This document shows, piece by piece, positions 28,867 through 42,182 of a stretch of 64,000 nucleotides of DNA. The stretch covers positions 3,046,001 to 3,110,000 of the forward strand of contig BSQZ01000036.1 of assembly GCA_033239005.1 (NCBI GenBank). The letters are read 5' to 3'. The DNA is from Lamellibrachia satsuma (lineage: Eukaryota > Annelida > Polychaeta > Sabellida > Siboglinidae). Every line of letters begins with the position of its first letter. Within the stretch, counting starts at the first letter, position 1. A program made the position numbers and the translations under genes. Under the pieces are notes generated by a model. The model was not told the DNA's origin. It did no database searches and was given only the letters and a program-made list of their open reading frames with translations.

Positions 28867-29558
28867 TATAGTGATGCCGTAGTGCGCATGCGTATGCCGA
28901 AACCAAGACATAGGTAGCCATTTGTATTTTTGAAGAGCATTTGACCATGCCTGGTCAACTAGACGAAGGGGCAGATGAAGTTGAATGTACATACTTAGAG
29001 ACAGCATCACTGCGAAGTCAAACACAGCCAACTGCTGCAAATATGCATCGTATTTTTGTCATGTGCATGCATCTAACAGAAGCCGCATATGTTCCGTTTC
29101 AGATCACGGTTTAGTCAGGCAGTATTTTGTGGCAGGCTACACGAATGTTGAAATATGTGCGATACTCGGTCGCAGTGGAATATATATCAGGTGTGTTCTT
29201 TATAAACATTGAAATACAATATTCAAAGTCCAACATTAACTCGTGCATAAAATGTCATTTAATAAAATGGTTACATTAGCAATTGCAATTGTAGCTTATT
29301 ACTCAATCGTATTTATCCACTTTACATTTTCATTCGTTACATATAAAGGGTGTGTATTCTGTTCTTGAATCTGTGTCCTGAATGTTGTAGTGCATCGCAT
29401 GTATATGTTTTTGACAATTGTTTCAGTAAGCGTTTAGTAGAAATTAATTTAGGAAATCGTCTGGTCTTATCCCACAAAATTGTTATGTATGATGGGACAA
29501 TAGTTCCGCTAAAATGTTGGCTTGGTTGAAGAATGCTTAGAGGAAGTTTAACACACAC

Positions 29559-29559
29559 A

Positions 29560-29628
<69 letters not shown>

Positions 29629-29646
29629 GTTGTTATATTAATGGGG

Positions 29647-29741
<95 letters not shown>
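29559..29741. repeat. (ACGC)n and (TA)n microsatellites in intron
   Basis: (ACGC)n at 29559-29627 and (TA)n at 29651-29741, both within the first intron of the integrase-core gene. Confidence 0.97.
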
Positions 29742-29744
<3 letters not shown>

Positions 29745-31167
29745 CCTATCAACGTTCAATTTACTCAACATGATGCTAATATTTAGAACTGTAGTACAGG
29801 CAAGTCTTTTGTAAAGACTGTTTTATTATCAAATGTATACTCACTGTATCACATACTATCTACTGCTATCATTATTAACAGTATTCAGACTGTAGTACAG
29901 CTATAACAATTCAAAATCATCATCATTCAAAGTGTGAAGTGATGTACATGTCTTTATTTCATATACAGGGATACCGTAATGACAATGTTGCAAATTATTG
30001 ACCCTGAGAGAGTAGCTGAACGAAGGCTGCATCGATTTTCAAGGCGTGAATACTACTGCAAGGGACCCAACTACCTCGTGCACATAGATGGCTACGACAA
30101 ATTGAAGCCGTTTGGTTTTGCGATACATGAGGTAATTATGATTCGATATTAGTTGCAAAGCCAGTTACAAACATAAAAACCTGATAGTCTACCATTTACA
30201 CACGCTGGTTCCCCGCCCACCATCTGGGGCCATTTGTATTGCCACGAGACCCATTGGGGCGGTATAGCTTCCCATTGAATATCTTCCCACCCTAGGGTAT
30301 CTCCCCACACCCCAAGATTTCTTTTTTAAATCAACCCGATCGCATAATATTCAAGATATACTTAATTTAGTAGCTGTTATAAAAAGAACACATATTAGAA
30401 GGCAAAATATCCTTAGATATCACCCCCCCAAGAGGGAATGATGACAATTTACCCATTTTCTTGTCCATATAGTATAAAATACGAAATAAAATGTATTAAT
30501 ATGAACTGTGTACTATTTTCTTTTCTCTCCAGTAAAGACCTCCTCCCTAAAACGTTCAGATGTCCACCCGATTTCATTGCACATTTTGAGGAGGTCCCAA
30601 AATTTGAGGAGGACCCAAAATTCAAGAAAAACTATTCAAAATATATTATTCAGGTAGCACTATGGAATGTTGTCATCTTGGAAAAATACTACTACTAACA
30701 TTACTCATTATTACGTTTGGTTATTGTCGCAGCATATTAGTAAATGTTTTAATTGTCTTTGTTTTATGTATGCGGGTTGTGTTTGATTCACTGCCACGTC
30801 CAGGGGTGATCCAGTCATCACGAAACAAAACGACATGTACTGTTTCAGATTCTCCAGGAGAGTACTAAGGCTGAAGGTGGGTAGAACCAACAAGGATCCT
30901 TACGTTGTAGCCCATCATTTCATGGAGTTTGTGGAGGAGATCAATGGTACCGTTTTCTTGCTAGACATATCGTCAAATTTCATGAACATGTAAAAATATA
31001 ATGCTGCGTTCCAATGCGCTCGTGTTAAACGTGAATATCAGTTCACGACATGCAAATAGAGTTCACGACTCCCCGTAGATCTTCACGTTTGTAAACATTT
31101 GCATATACCGGATGGTGCCAATGGACCGTAGAATTCAAACGAGGTACCGTAAAAAAACAAATCGCCA

Positions 31168-31280
31168 TATGTATGTATGTATGTATGTATGTGTGTGTGT
31201 GTGTGTGCATGCGTGCGTGCGTGCACGCATGTATGTATGTTTGCATGAATACATGCATGCATGTATGCATGCATGCATTT
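31168..31280. repeat. (ATGT)n/(GTGC)n/(ATGC)n microsatellite
   Basis: Compound tetranucleotide run in the third intron of the integrase-core gene. Confidence 0.95.
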
Positions 31281-31302
31281 ATGGTTGAAATGGTTCAATG
31301 TG

Positions 31303-31425
31303 CGCTTTACAGCCGTGCCACGGTGTATTAGGATGGACCGAGGAACTTTACAGCCGTTCCACGGTGTATTAGGATGGACCGAGGAACTTTACAGCCGTGC
31401 CACGGTGTATTAGATTGGATGGAGG
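31303..31425 (+). repeat. 41-bp tandem triplication of a splice acceptor and exon start
   Basis: The segment CTTTACAGCCGTGCCACGGT plus GTATTAGGATGGACCGAGGAA is present three times, with CAG at 31310-31312, 31351-31353 and 31392-31394. Each copy contains a possible 3' splice site and the codons of the exon-4 start (P-R-C-I-R-M-D). Only the third continues into the exon. As 41 is not a multiple of three, use of an earlier acceptor would shift the frame. Confidence 0.9.
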
Positions 31426-31558
31426 AACGGAGAATGTGTTTATCGAGGACATCCAGAGAGCGTTCAGATGAGACCACCTTGATGATATGTCACAAGACAA
31501 CAGTGTGGTCTATGGAAGTTCACACAGAAACCAGGTACACAAATCTACAATATATATA

Positions 31559-31670
<112 letters not shown>

Positions 31671-32009
31671 TATACAAATTTAGGCCTTTTATGGCGAGTA
31701 CATTGCTTACTATGTTTTCGCAATTACTGACAGTGACAGCATGACGTCTATCTTTTTTCAGAGAATCGAACGTTGGTGGTTGACACTCCGGCAGAATGGC
31801 ATCGACTTCTTGATCAATCTGATGAAAGACTTGAAGTCAAGATGACTCATTTCGAACGATAACGCCGTACAGATGTAATAAATTTATATAAACTCCTGAA
31901 ACTACTTTCTACTATGGACATACTTTTTAATGTTGTTTACAAAATGTTGGCACCGCTCATGTTTGAAAATAAATCATCAGCATATTATGTTTATCCTTAT
32001 CACTAACAG

Positions 32010-32147
32010 AGGAAAATAAATAAATAGCACAGATAATGCACAGATTGTGTCAAATTAATGCGAGCAGCGTGAAAATGTTTAAAAACAAAATTAAGGGCCA
32101 TTTGCTTGGATGGATGGCTGTCTTGCTAAATCTTGTTAAACATTAAG
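32010..32147 (+). mobile_element. CR1-like LINE tail with internal deletion (copy 4)
   Basis: GATTGTGTCAAATTAATGCG and AAAATGTTTAAAAACAAAAT encode the 'DCV.ASSVKMFKNKI' stretch of the ORF2 C-terminus. The end of the frame and half of the UTR are deleted, and the segment closes with CTTGCTAAATCTTGTTAAAC, the family tail. Confidence 0.7.
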
Positions 32148-32605
32148 TCAGTATAGCTATTGAATTATTGCCATTATATTCTACATAATCATTTCAAATC
32201 AAGTCCCAGAGCAGTTAATCTGTTGCGCTCCATTAGTTGCAACAAGTGTTGCTTAGGAATGCGCATTCTACCAAATTAACATATACACATATATTGTATG
32301 GCCGAAGTTAATTCTTCAAGAAAGCTCTTTTGTGCATTCATTTTAGGGAGTGCTTGCGATGTAGTTTGTAGGAATATTCCTTGTCAAACGTATATGGTAT
32401 GACAGACATTTCATATAGTGCAATTCCACACATCATGCAGCCGACATATGTTTTGAACAGGCATGCTGAAGACTCTATATTAAATTCAGGTGTGTGCGTG
32501 TATGTATGTGTCACATTTCAAGTATATGTAAACTTCATCTACGATGTTAATGTCTTTAATGTCGTTAATGTCAATATTTACATAGAAGACCACAAATATA
32601 CAAGA

Positions 32606-32901
<296 letters not shown>

Positions 32902-32922
32902 ATATAACACATGATATTGTAC

Positions 32923-33118
32923 AATGGTGTAACTCTGAGACTCGGCGGTAGAACGTCTGACTGTCGATCGAGAGGAACGCGGTTCGAGTCCACCTGTTGC
33001 CGTTTCGAAGTTTTGGATAACTTCGTTCACCCTACTTTGCCAGAGTCACTAAAAGCCATCTATCTATCTGGTGTTTACGTCGGGGAAAGTAAAATAACCC
33101 ACACATGGGGCAATGAGT
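32923..33118 (+). mobile_element. tRNA-derived SINE
   Basis: A tRNA-like head (32923-33001) with A-box-like CTCGGCGGTAGAACG and B-box-like GGTTCGAGTCC is followed by a body of about 110 bp (CTTCGTTCACCCTACTTTGC, then GGGGCAATGAGTAG). The acceptor does not pair well, so it is not a tRNA gene. It differs from the tRNA segments in the composite elements. Confidence 0.55.
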
Positions 33119-33257
33119 AGTCTATAGTGAACTCACAATCTCTATAAAATACCCCAAAATAGGGCTAAATACGCTCTCAAAATAGCACAGCCCTATTATG
33201 GAAGACGTTCTAAGAATAGTACCACTACAACTCTACACACGTCGTTGTTCTGCTTAC

Positions 33258-34731
33258 CGAATAGGGTACGTTGGCAGTTTACCGCGGTACAGCTCCACTG
33301 TAAATGGCATGCCATCAATTGTGTCCGGTAACGGGCTCCCACAGGTCGCAAGATGAAACTCTAGTTCTGAAACATCTAATATCTGTTGACCTCCTCCTTT
33401 ACTGACACTCACTAGACCGTGGTTCTGCGTGCGTGTTGATACGTGCTTCCATCCGAGGTAGACACGCTTTGTGTCTTTAATCTTTCGTGGATGAGTCGAT
33501 CCTGCCCATGCTCCCTGGTCAAACGATTGAAAATATAAACGTGATGATTGCAATATCACTAAGAACATTACTACACCGTTTATCTTGGACTCTCAATAAG
33601 CCAATTGCTTCCTTGTCCACTTGCCATCTGGAACTTGTTGTTTGGGATGGCAATCTTGTTAAATCTTGTTAAAATCTGTTTAAACTAGTCATTATAGTTA
33701 TATTAAGCAGACGACTTTGATTTTATATTATGCAACTATAATGGCTTGAATCAACGGAAATTATTGGACAAATATTTGGGTTTTACAACAACGCCAAGTA
33801 CCCTACTGACAACGCCAACAACCCTGCAGACAACGCCAACTACCCTACTGACAACGCCAACAACCCTGCAGACAACGCCAACTACCCTACTGACAACGCC
33901 AACAACCCTGCAGACAACGCCAACTACCCTACTGAACACAGTAAATCGCTCAATACATGAACCACATCAAAAGGAGTTAGAGTGGATGATTAATGCACAT
34001 TAATTTACCTACCTTTTTTTGCGCTGAGACTGGAATAGTTTCACCCTCTTCAGTACGGATGACTTATCTAGCGATTCAGCTGTTGTTGTTGTTGCAAGAA
34101 TAAAAAATAATTTAAGCTTGTATCATATTGTAGATGTTTACATTATAATAATAATACTGTGCTTCATTATTAATGTTTAGTAAAATACCTGGTCATAGGT
34201 TATTGCATATCCGACACTAGATACGCACATTTTATCTGAAAACAAATGCTTAGTTTTATGAGATTTATATTACCGTAAATTAATACATGTTTGCTCTGAC
34301 GTTCATGTTCTAACACATGTAACAATATTAGTATGTATATAATTTTGTTGTCCAGATAATCTAGAATACGTACTTAATAGGTACGTTACGTAAGCAAGTA
34401 AAATGTATGCATTTACCTTCAAATGCATCACGGCATCTTTGACGAAGTGCCATTCGCTCCGCAATGGTTTGGACACCCAGCGAAGCAAATTCTTCGTCCT
34501 TCAGCGACAAGACCTCATTGGGACCAACCTGTCGTGTACACAATAAATATTCGGACCTACTTACATACGTATAGGGGAAGGAAATGTTAGTTGAGCCACT
34601 TGGTTAATTGAGCCACCCATGTTTCCTAAGAAACTACAGCAGCGACAATTACTTGGTACCACCCAGTGATCTAAAAAGAGCCAGTTTATTAACCCTATTT
34701 GGATTAGCTACATATAATTATCTATTATCTA

Positions 34732-34821
<90 letters not shown>

Positions 34822-35147
34822 TTGGTATAAAATTATCTATTAATAATAATAATTTAATAAATGAAGAAAAACAATTTGACTTAGGAATATTATTGTGTCC
34901 TAGATATCATAAAGAATGAAAAATGGCTCAACTAACACTGTCTTCCAATATCAGTTATCGTTTGTGTAAAGAAAACAGTGGATTGTGAACAGTCAATTAT
35001 TTTATAGAGCGGTGGATTCTGTCAACATTTACTATAATTACGGGCACTACTTTCGACAACCGTGCCAAATTGTACCTTGTTTTCGTTGAACCTCTCTATT
35101 AAGCTCTCCAACCCCAACTCTCGACGAATTTCATCCATGGTGTCCAT
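33258..35147 (-). CDS. SAM-domain protein gene, four exons (3' end not found)
   Basis: Exon 1, 35147-35076: MDTMDEIRRELGLESLIERF, then NENK, donor GTACAA. Exon 2, 34528-34417: VGPNEVLSLKDEEFASLGV, then QTIAERMALRQRCRDAF. Together they make a SAM domain (the 'LGLE.yI..F..N.i....LL.L...d...LGv...g.R..L' pattern). Exon 3, 34079-34013: basic (SSVLKRVKLFQSQRKK). Phases 0, 1 and 2 match across these exons. Exon 4, 33514-33258: RKIKDTKRVYLGWKHVS, then GLVSVSKGGGQQI, donor GTAAGC. 'GWxH...GGG' domains follow SAM domains in a family of animal proteins, some carrying ubiquitin-ligase (HECT) ends. The exon 3/4 phase does not fit with the acceptor visible, so an exon may lie between or be lost to the LINE tail and minisatellite there. 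The start could lie further upstream, as the frame is open for a few codons. Likely a real host gene, partial here. Confidence 0.65.
33584..33674 (+). mobile_element. CR1-like LINE 3' UTR and tail (copy 5)
   Basis: CTTGGACTCTCAATAAGCCA, then GGCAATCTTGTTAAATCTTG: only the UTR and tail are present. It lies in the third intron of the minus-strand SAM gene, in opposite orientation to that gene. Confidence 0.85.
33786..33942. repeat. 21/42-bp minisatellite in SAM-gene intron
   Basis: Alternating 21-bp units ACAACGCCAACTACCCTACT plus G and ACAACGCCAACAACCCTGCA plus G, about 7 units. On the gene's strand the units contain CTGCAG and pyrimidine runs, a possible source of cryptic splice sites. Confidence 0.95.
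34571..34950 (-). mobile_element. MITE, short deleted derivative with (TA)n
   Basis: Terminal inverted repeats include a perfect 14-bp TGTTAGTTGAGCCA (34586-34599 and 34924-34937), extended outward by imperfect GGAAG-containing ends. On the minus strand its ends match the ends of the 2871-3884 element, which is longer by a middle segment of about 700 bp. A (TA)n tract (34735-34817) sits where the long copy has the short AATAATATATCTAGC. It lies in the first intron of the SAM gene. Confidence 0.75.
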
Positions 35148-35790
35148 TGATGCCAGGAAACATTTGTGTCGATAGTGTAACTAAATTATAGATATAACAA
35201 TCACAGAAGCGTTAATGCCCCATTGTGTGTATGAATTGAATAACGTATAATCGCTATATGACACATTACAGTTGTAATAGCAGAACACTTAATGCAGTCT
35301 GAACGAAACGAAATCTGGCCGGTGGCCATTGACGAGAGTAATATTTCATTTCAGATGTACAGTACATCTGTGATGGTATCGTTTCTCCATAGATTTCGAC
35401 GTAAAATGCCTATTTCGGACACTTATTTGGCCACTCCCAATTAATCCCTAGTATATGTGCAACGGGTTTTGTTTTGTGCAACGGGTAAGACATGATAACG
35501 GGAAAATTGGAAAATTTCACAATCCTGGCTAAGGGCCTGCCGAAGACCCATCCTCTTTACAACAGAAAACACTCTGCTGTGATATCTACTTATATTAGAC
35601 TACATCCTGACCACATCGAATCTTACTGCACTTTTTATGGATACATGAAAACAATGTATCTTGTACTATGTTCTTCGGAGTGTTATTTTCTATGTATATA
35701 GCAAATAACACTCGGATGATAGGGCAGAGTTAAGGTTAGAATACAAGCAAAATAATGAAATCGACTGTTAATGATGTGAAGAACGTATGT
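35148..35790. other. No recognisable feature
   Basis: Upstream side of the SAM gene's first mapped exon. The 69-codon frame at 35492-35701 shows no motif. Confidence 0.5.
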
Positions 35791-35792
35791 TG

Positions 35793-36180
35793 TGTTTGTC
35801 TAAGTTTAAAGGTGTCAAGTAAGCTCGTAGTGCTCATTGACATTTACTGTTTGTCTAAGTTTAAAGGTGTCATGTAAGCCCGTAGTGCTCATTGACAGTC
35901 ACTGTTTGTCTAAGTTTAAAGGTGTCAAGTAAGCCCGTAGTGCTCATTGACAATAAGTGTTTGCCTAAGTTTAAAGGTGTCAAGTAAGCGCGTAATGCTC
36001 ATTGACAGACACTGTTTGTCTAAGTTTAAAGGTGTCAAGTAAGCGCATAGTGCTCATTGACAGACACTGTTTGTCTAAGTTTAAAGGTGTCAAGTAAGCG
36101 CGTAGTGCTTATTGACAGACACTGTTTGTCTAAGTTTAAAGGTGTCAAGTAAGCGCGTAGCGCTCATTGACAGTCACTGT
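35793..36180. repeat. 55-bp minisatellite, 7 copies
   Basis: Unit starts TGTTTGTCTAAGTTTAAAGG and ends CTCATTGACA plus about 5 bases; starts at 35793, 35848, 35903 and so on. Units differ by one to three bases. Confidence 0.97.
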
Positions 36181-37210
36181 TTTTTCCCCGGATTACTATG
36201 ACAACTTGCTGCAAATATTTCCAGTTGGCTTGTCTAACTTCGTGTACATTGTATGGGATATTCCTAAGTTATAATACATTGATATCTTTAACGCACAATA
36301 CTATTTTTAAAATGATTTGATAAAATGCGTGCGCATTTGTATCAATATTGTTAATGGACCCATGTAGTCTAGAGTGGCAAGAATACTTTATTGTGTAAAT
36401 TGGTGTATTGATATCTTGTTTATTTATATTTTATAATTTGCTATTTTTTAATATTATATTATATGGAGAATTTAATTTAATGAATTGTTAATTTAATTTA
36501 ATGAAATGCCAATTTCATTTACATTGCTAATTTATTTGTTATTATAATTATAATTTATTTATATAAATGATTTGCAAATTTATTTACTTTATTTTGTGAG
36601 TGCACCTCCCACCAGTCCAACTTCCCACCTTCTGCATCAGGCTCAGTCAAAAGACGACAGACACCTCACAGGAACATCTAGTTTATGAGCTAGATTTCAA
36701 AAACTACAAAGATATAAAGACACATGCACATTACGGATTTTCTATACAAATCGCCAAAAAATAATACAGTATATATGGATGGATGCATATAGTTGCGTGT
36801 CATAACTAACTGCATCGCCAATTATCGTGTCAAGGCTAGGTGTATTACAAAAAATACTTATGTCTTATAGAGTATGTTATGCCATTTTTCACCCTTTTAA
36901 AAAAGCATCTTTATTATTTGCTAAGTTATTCCATTTTTTTGGTTTCAAAAACAAGGGGTGGGGATGTCTTGCCGACCGTTACGTTCGTTACTTTTAGAAA
37001 GGTTTTCTGTCTAGTCTAGCTGTCGACATCAGACTGAATCTGAGAGCATTGATTGCAATGCCAGTTTTGGGGATATATATCAATTAGAGGCAGAGAAATA
37101 CGAATAAATCTAATTTTATAGAATTACACTTACCAGTAGGAAGCAACAGCAGAACAACTTTGAATACAAGTGTGGTTGAATTAAACGCGTAACAGCTTAA
37201 GTCTCGTTTT
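36181..37210. other. AT-rich sequence, nothing recognised
   Basis: Strongly AT-rich (36.3-36.6 kb), with short TTTAATTTAATG direct repeats. No coding motif. Confidence 0.5.
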
Positions 37211-37221
37211 TATCTAGATTA

Positions 37222-37418
37222 GTCATACGCATGCGCACTACGGCATCACTATAGCATCGCTCCATCGCATCTTGCATTGCATCACGCATCGCTCCATCGC
37301 ATCTTGCATCGCATCACGCATCGCTCCATCGCATCTTGCATCGCATCACGCATCGCTCCATCGCATCTTGCATCGCATCACGCATCGCTCCATCGCATTT
37401 TGCATCGCTCCATCGCGT
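37222..37418 (-). repeat. Inverted short copy of the 32-bp satellite with its flank
   Basis: Bases 37222-37254 are the reverse complement of the 31-bp flank at the right end of the large array (GTGATGCCGTAGTGCGCATG). They are followed by about five 32-bp units in inverse orientation. The same array-plus-flank is therefore present twice, once with about 130 units and once with about 5. Confidence 0.92.
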
Positions 37419-37431
37419 TCAGCACACATCA

Positions 37432-37848
37432 GCGATGGCCTTTTCGGGCATCATACTAATCTAATTGATGAACGCACGGGGATTCGAACCAGGATTATCT
37501 CGTTTGACAGACCGATCTTCTAAACATCACGTCATCACGCCCCACAGTGAACGCTAAAACTGCCAAATTTGTCGGTGAATAAACTTTGTATCATGACTAG
37601 GTCACAGTGAAAACAATTCGAAAATTGGTTCAGTATTTTTCGAGATATCGCATTATATATCGATATTGAAATGTTGAGGGTTAAATTTGTGTATAATTAT
37701 GTACAATGGTAAACGTTGTCGTGTGAGTGGTTAATTCCTCTCAACGGATTGCTCTGACATTTTAACACAGTCGTTTTCTCATCAAGCCTCACATTTTTAG
37801 GACACAACCCAGGTTGTTGGACACTAATATATTTACAAATGTTTGTAC
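37432..37848 (+). mobile_element. Composite element, copy D (3' part only)
   Basis: Starts near CATACTAATCTAATTGATGA, contains the tRNA-like segment (37470-37542) and the full 3' core to ACACTAATATATTTACAAAT. The 5' half with hairpin and microsatellites is missing, and the inverted satellite occupies the position upstream. Confidence 0.8.
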
Positions 37849-37894
37849 GCGTGCGCGAACACACGCACACACGCACTCACTCACGCACGCACGC

Positions 37895-38002
37895 ACACGG
37901 GGGCAAAACTCGCCTGATGTAATTGTTGTACCCACGGGGATTCGAACTCGGATTCTCTGGATTGAGAGTATGATGTTCTAACTATCGCGTCACCGTGTGT
38001 GG
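37895..38002 (-). mobile_element. tRNA-derived SINE
   Basis: Minus strand: a tRNA-like head with A-box-like GACGCGATAGTTAGAAC, an anticodon-loop position reading CTC, and B-box-like GAGTTCGAATCCCCG, then the body ACAATTACATCAGGCGAGTT and TTGCCCCC. A (CACG)n patch (about 37850-37893) precedes it. Confidence 0.65.
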
Positions 38003-38003
38003 T

Positions 38004-38118
38004 TGAGGCAGGACCCTCAAGCTGGAAATGCTATCGTGAAACATACGTGGAAGATGTTATTGAGAATTGAGAACAATGTTTGTCATCAGCAACACGCCCG
38101 TATGCGCCAGATGTGTAT
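38004..38118 (+). pseudogene. Fragment of an unknown protein, paralogue of 46.1 kb
   Basis: Reads VEAGPSSWKCYRETYVEDVI and then EN, after which the frame is lost, though the DNA match to the reverse complement of 46040-46150 continues. Where the 46.1-kb copy has a TAA stop, this one has GAA (Glu). No family recognised. Confidence 0.55.
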
Positions 38119-38409
38119 TTTGTTTAACCTTTGATATGTATAATATCAGCACAGACTGAAAAATAGTTAATTTTTTTTATAAATAAGTACTTTGGGTAAG
38201 GCACCTTTAGCCGGACATATAAATTTGTTGATACAATCTACTGACTTGGAGACGGAATTTTAAGGCAAGGGATTCGTAATTCAGATCGGCCCTTTTAAAA
38301 AATTACTACGGGTGTACAACACCCAGTAGATTTGCTGAAATTGTTTGAAATAGCAGGAACCGTATCCTTTTGTATTTTGATATGTAGCATAAGTATCTTT
38401 TGTCTACTT
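38119..38409. other. No recognisable feature
   Basis: AT-rich, motif-free. Confidence 0.5.
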
Positions 38410-38847
38410 TTACAAGATTTAACAAGCTTGCCATCCCAAACAAGTTACAGATGGCAAGTGGACAAGGAAGCCGTTGGCTTATCGAGAGTCCAACAATTTT
38501 TTTATCTATGTGTAGCCCGCCCTTATGAAATATCTGTCAATTATATTTTTAAACATATTCACACTACTAGCATTTATACAATCATTTGGCAGTTTGTTCC
38601 ATTCATTTATCACCCTCTGTGAGAAAGAGTACTTTCTCATTTCTAACCTACACTGCTCCTTAACTAATGCTGCTTTGTGTCCTCTGGTTCTATTGCCTTC
38701 TTTAAGTTTGAAAAATACTTCTATTTAGTCTCCTCTTAGTCTCCTGGTCTCTAGTGTTGTCAAACCAAATTGCGACTTTCGTAACTAAAGTCTCTCAATT
38801 CTGGAACCATTTTAGTTGCTCTTCGTTATATTCTTTCGGACAAACGG

Positions 38848-40128
<1,281 letters not shown>

Positions 40129-40562
40129 TCTATGTCCTTTTTACGATACGGCCTCCATGCTTGAATGCAATATTCGAAATGTGGTCTAACTATTGCGTGT
40201 ACAAGGGTACAATTAGCTGTTTCTCCTTATACATGATAGTTCTCCTAATTAGCCCTAGAATATTTGATTTCCTTTTGAAGCAGCAATCCGACATTGCTCT
40301 GAAACTTTCATGTCAGCACTAAATGTTACTCCTAATTCCTTTCCTTGTGTGGTTCTACCTAGTACAGCATCCCCCATTTTATATTCTACGTCCATGTTTC
40401 CATGTCCTATGTGTATACATTTACACTTCCCAAAATTTAATAACATTTGCCATTTATCTAGATCATCCTGTAAACTTTGTTTATCTGTATCATTTGTAAC
40501 CTTTCTGATTACTTTTGTGCCATCTGCAAATTTTAGTACTCTGCTAGATATGTCATCTTCTA

Positions 40563-40731
<169 letters not shown>

Positions 40732-40905
40732 CAGTATAGGGCCTAATACTGATCCCTGTGGTACCCCACACAAAACCGATTTCCAGTTTGAAATCTCACC
40801 ATCTACTATTAATCTCTGTCTTCTGTGTGTAAGCCACTTTTCTATCCAGTTGATTACATCATTACCTATACCATCATTACCATTATATGAATTGGTTAAT
40901 TTATA

Positions 40906-41325
40906 TGGTTAGAATACATAAATAGTACATTAGAAAGACGAGATCTACTGAAATAATTGATGTTTTGCATCGTTTATTTAGTAAGGTAAACGTTGTTGAG
41001 AGAAAAGAAATAACTTGCTATAATTAACGGTCAGTTTGTTTTATTGTTGACCCGAACAGGTAAGAAAGGCTGAATCGTGAGGCAGTCGGCCCTTCAGGAA
41101 AATCATTGTGGGGGATTATAAAAGTGGCGATGATGGTGGGCATTTTGTAGTTTTTAAGATAAACTTCACAAGGCCAAGAATGCAAGTATGCTATTCAGAG
41201 GGAAGGGTGGGGACATTATACTGACAATGAATTCCATCTGCCGCATACCTTGTGCGTATATTAATTACTAGCCATACTCAGAAGTTGACGTAGATCACCG
41301 AACAATCGTAGACACCTGCAAAGCG
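40906..41325. other. No recognisable feature
   Basis: AT-rich, motif-free. Confidence 0.5.
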
Positions 41326-41561
41326 TTGCTAACCATTTACGTAACCACAAACCCCTGTTGTTCTGAATTACGTAATATGTACGTCAAACGTGGACATCGG
41401 TTCCTTCGCATTATCCCCACTGCCCGGAGGATAGGAGGAATTAAACAAAAATACTCTACGAACCATCCCCATGGACCCTCGGGCACGCCTACAAAATGTG
41501 AGCCCCATACACACAAAACTGACGGAAATATGAGGGAAAATACACACACAAAGCCAAATTA

Positions 41562-42182
41562 TTGCGACGATGTCCAAAACGCAAACTACGAATTACATTT
41601 GTGCGTTTCAAGTCAGCATCACCAACGATTGAAGCCAGCCAAGAAAGAATGTCTGCCTTGAACATGACGCCAATCAAAGGTCTGATTAAGGTGCATGCCC
41701 TCGAGCCATTCATGGAACCTATTTGCCAGGGAAACATCATTGTACGATACTTGCTGCTAGGAAAACGAACAGTATCATCTGGGCTGCTCTGGGTGGCAGG
41801 CGATTGGCGACCACGTAAAGGTAACGTTGAGGAGGCAGCTGAGAACCTCGTGAACAGGGTTACCGATGGGTATCTTGGCCGACACACGGGTCGGAGAGAC
41901 ATGGGACAGAACGGGAGAGACGGTGGAGAGGAAGGGGTAGATAGCGAACAGAACGGGAAGGCAACCGACATAACGGGACAGGACAGGAGGGACAAGGAAC
42001 AGGGCAACAATGTGGGATTGGGGAATAAGGCTACGTGGCAGCGGTCTACGAGGGTCGTGGTACATTGGCCTAATACAGGAACACAACAAGGAGGAAAATG
42101 TGCTCATGCGTCGGAGAACAATAATACATGTCAGAGGGCGATTGGCGATGAAACGTGGATTATCATAGTGATGACGTATTGA
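41562..42182 (+). CDS. Unrecognised 206-codon open frame
   Basis: The first 90 residues look protein-like (RKLRITFVRFKSASPTIEAS, MTPIKGLIKVHALEPFMEPI, RTVSSGLLWVAGDWRPRKGN). The rest is hydrophilic and Gly/Asp/Gln/Arg-rich (GRRDMGQNGRDGGEEG). No domain recognised. Short overlapping frames extend upstream to 41326. The composition suggests a mobile-element ORF1 or an exon of an unknown gene, but an accidental frame in GC-richer DNA cannot be excluded. Confidence 0.3.
   Translation: MRRCPKRKLRITFVRFKSASPTIEASQERMSALNMTPIKGLIKVHALEPFMEPICQGNIIVRYLLLGKRTVSSGLLWVAGDWRPRKGNVEEAAENLVNRVTDGYLGRHTGRRDMGQNGRDGGEEGVDSEQNGKATDITGQDRRDKEQGNNVGLGNKATWQRSTRVVVHWPNTGTQQGGKCAHASENNNTCQRAIGDETWIIIVMTY

Noticed and set aside
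24583..29040. Long minus-strand frames of His/Ile/Ser/Ala repeats (up to 181 codons)
   Set aside because: They are produced by the 32-bp satellite; the period cycles through all frames and no stop occurs in the unit. No splice or start logic.
30438..30698. 86-codon frame between exons 2 and 3 of the integrase-core gene, with acceptor-like CTCTCCAG and a GTAGCA donor
   Set aside because: The sequence (KDLLPKTFRCPPDFIAHFEE) does not match the part of the protein missing there, and the frame begins with a stop right after the acceptor.
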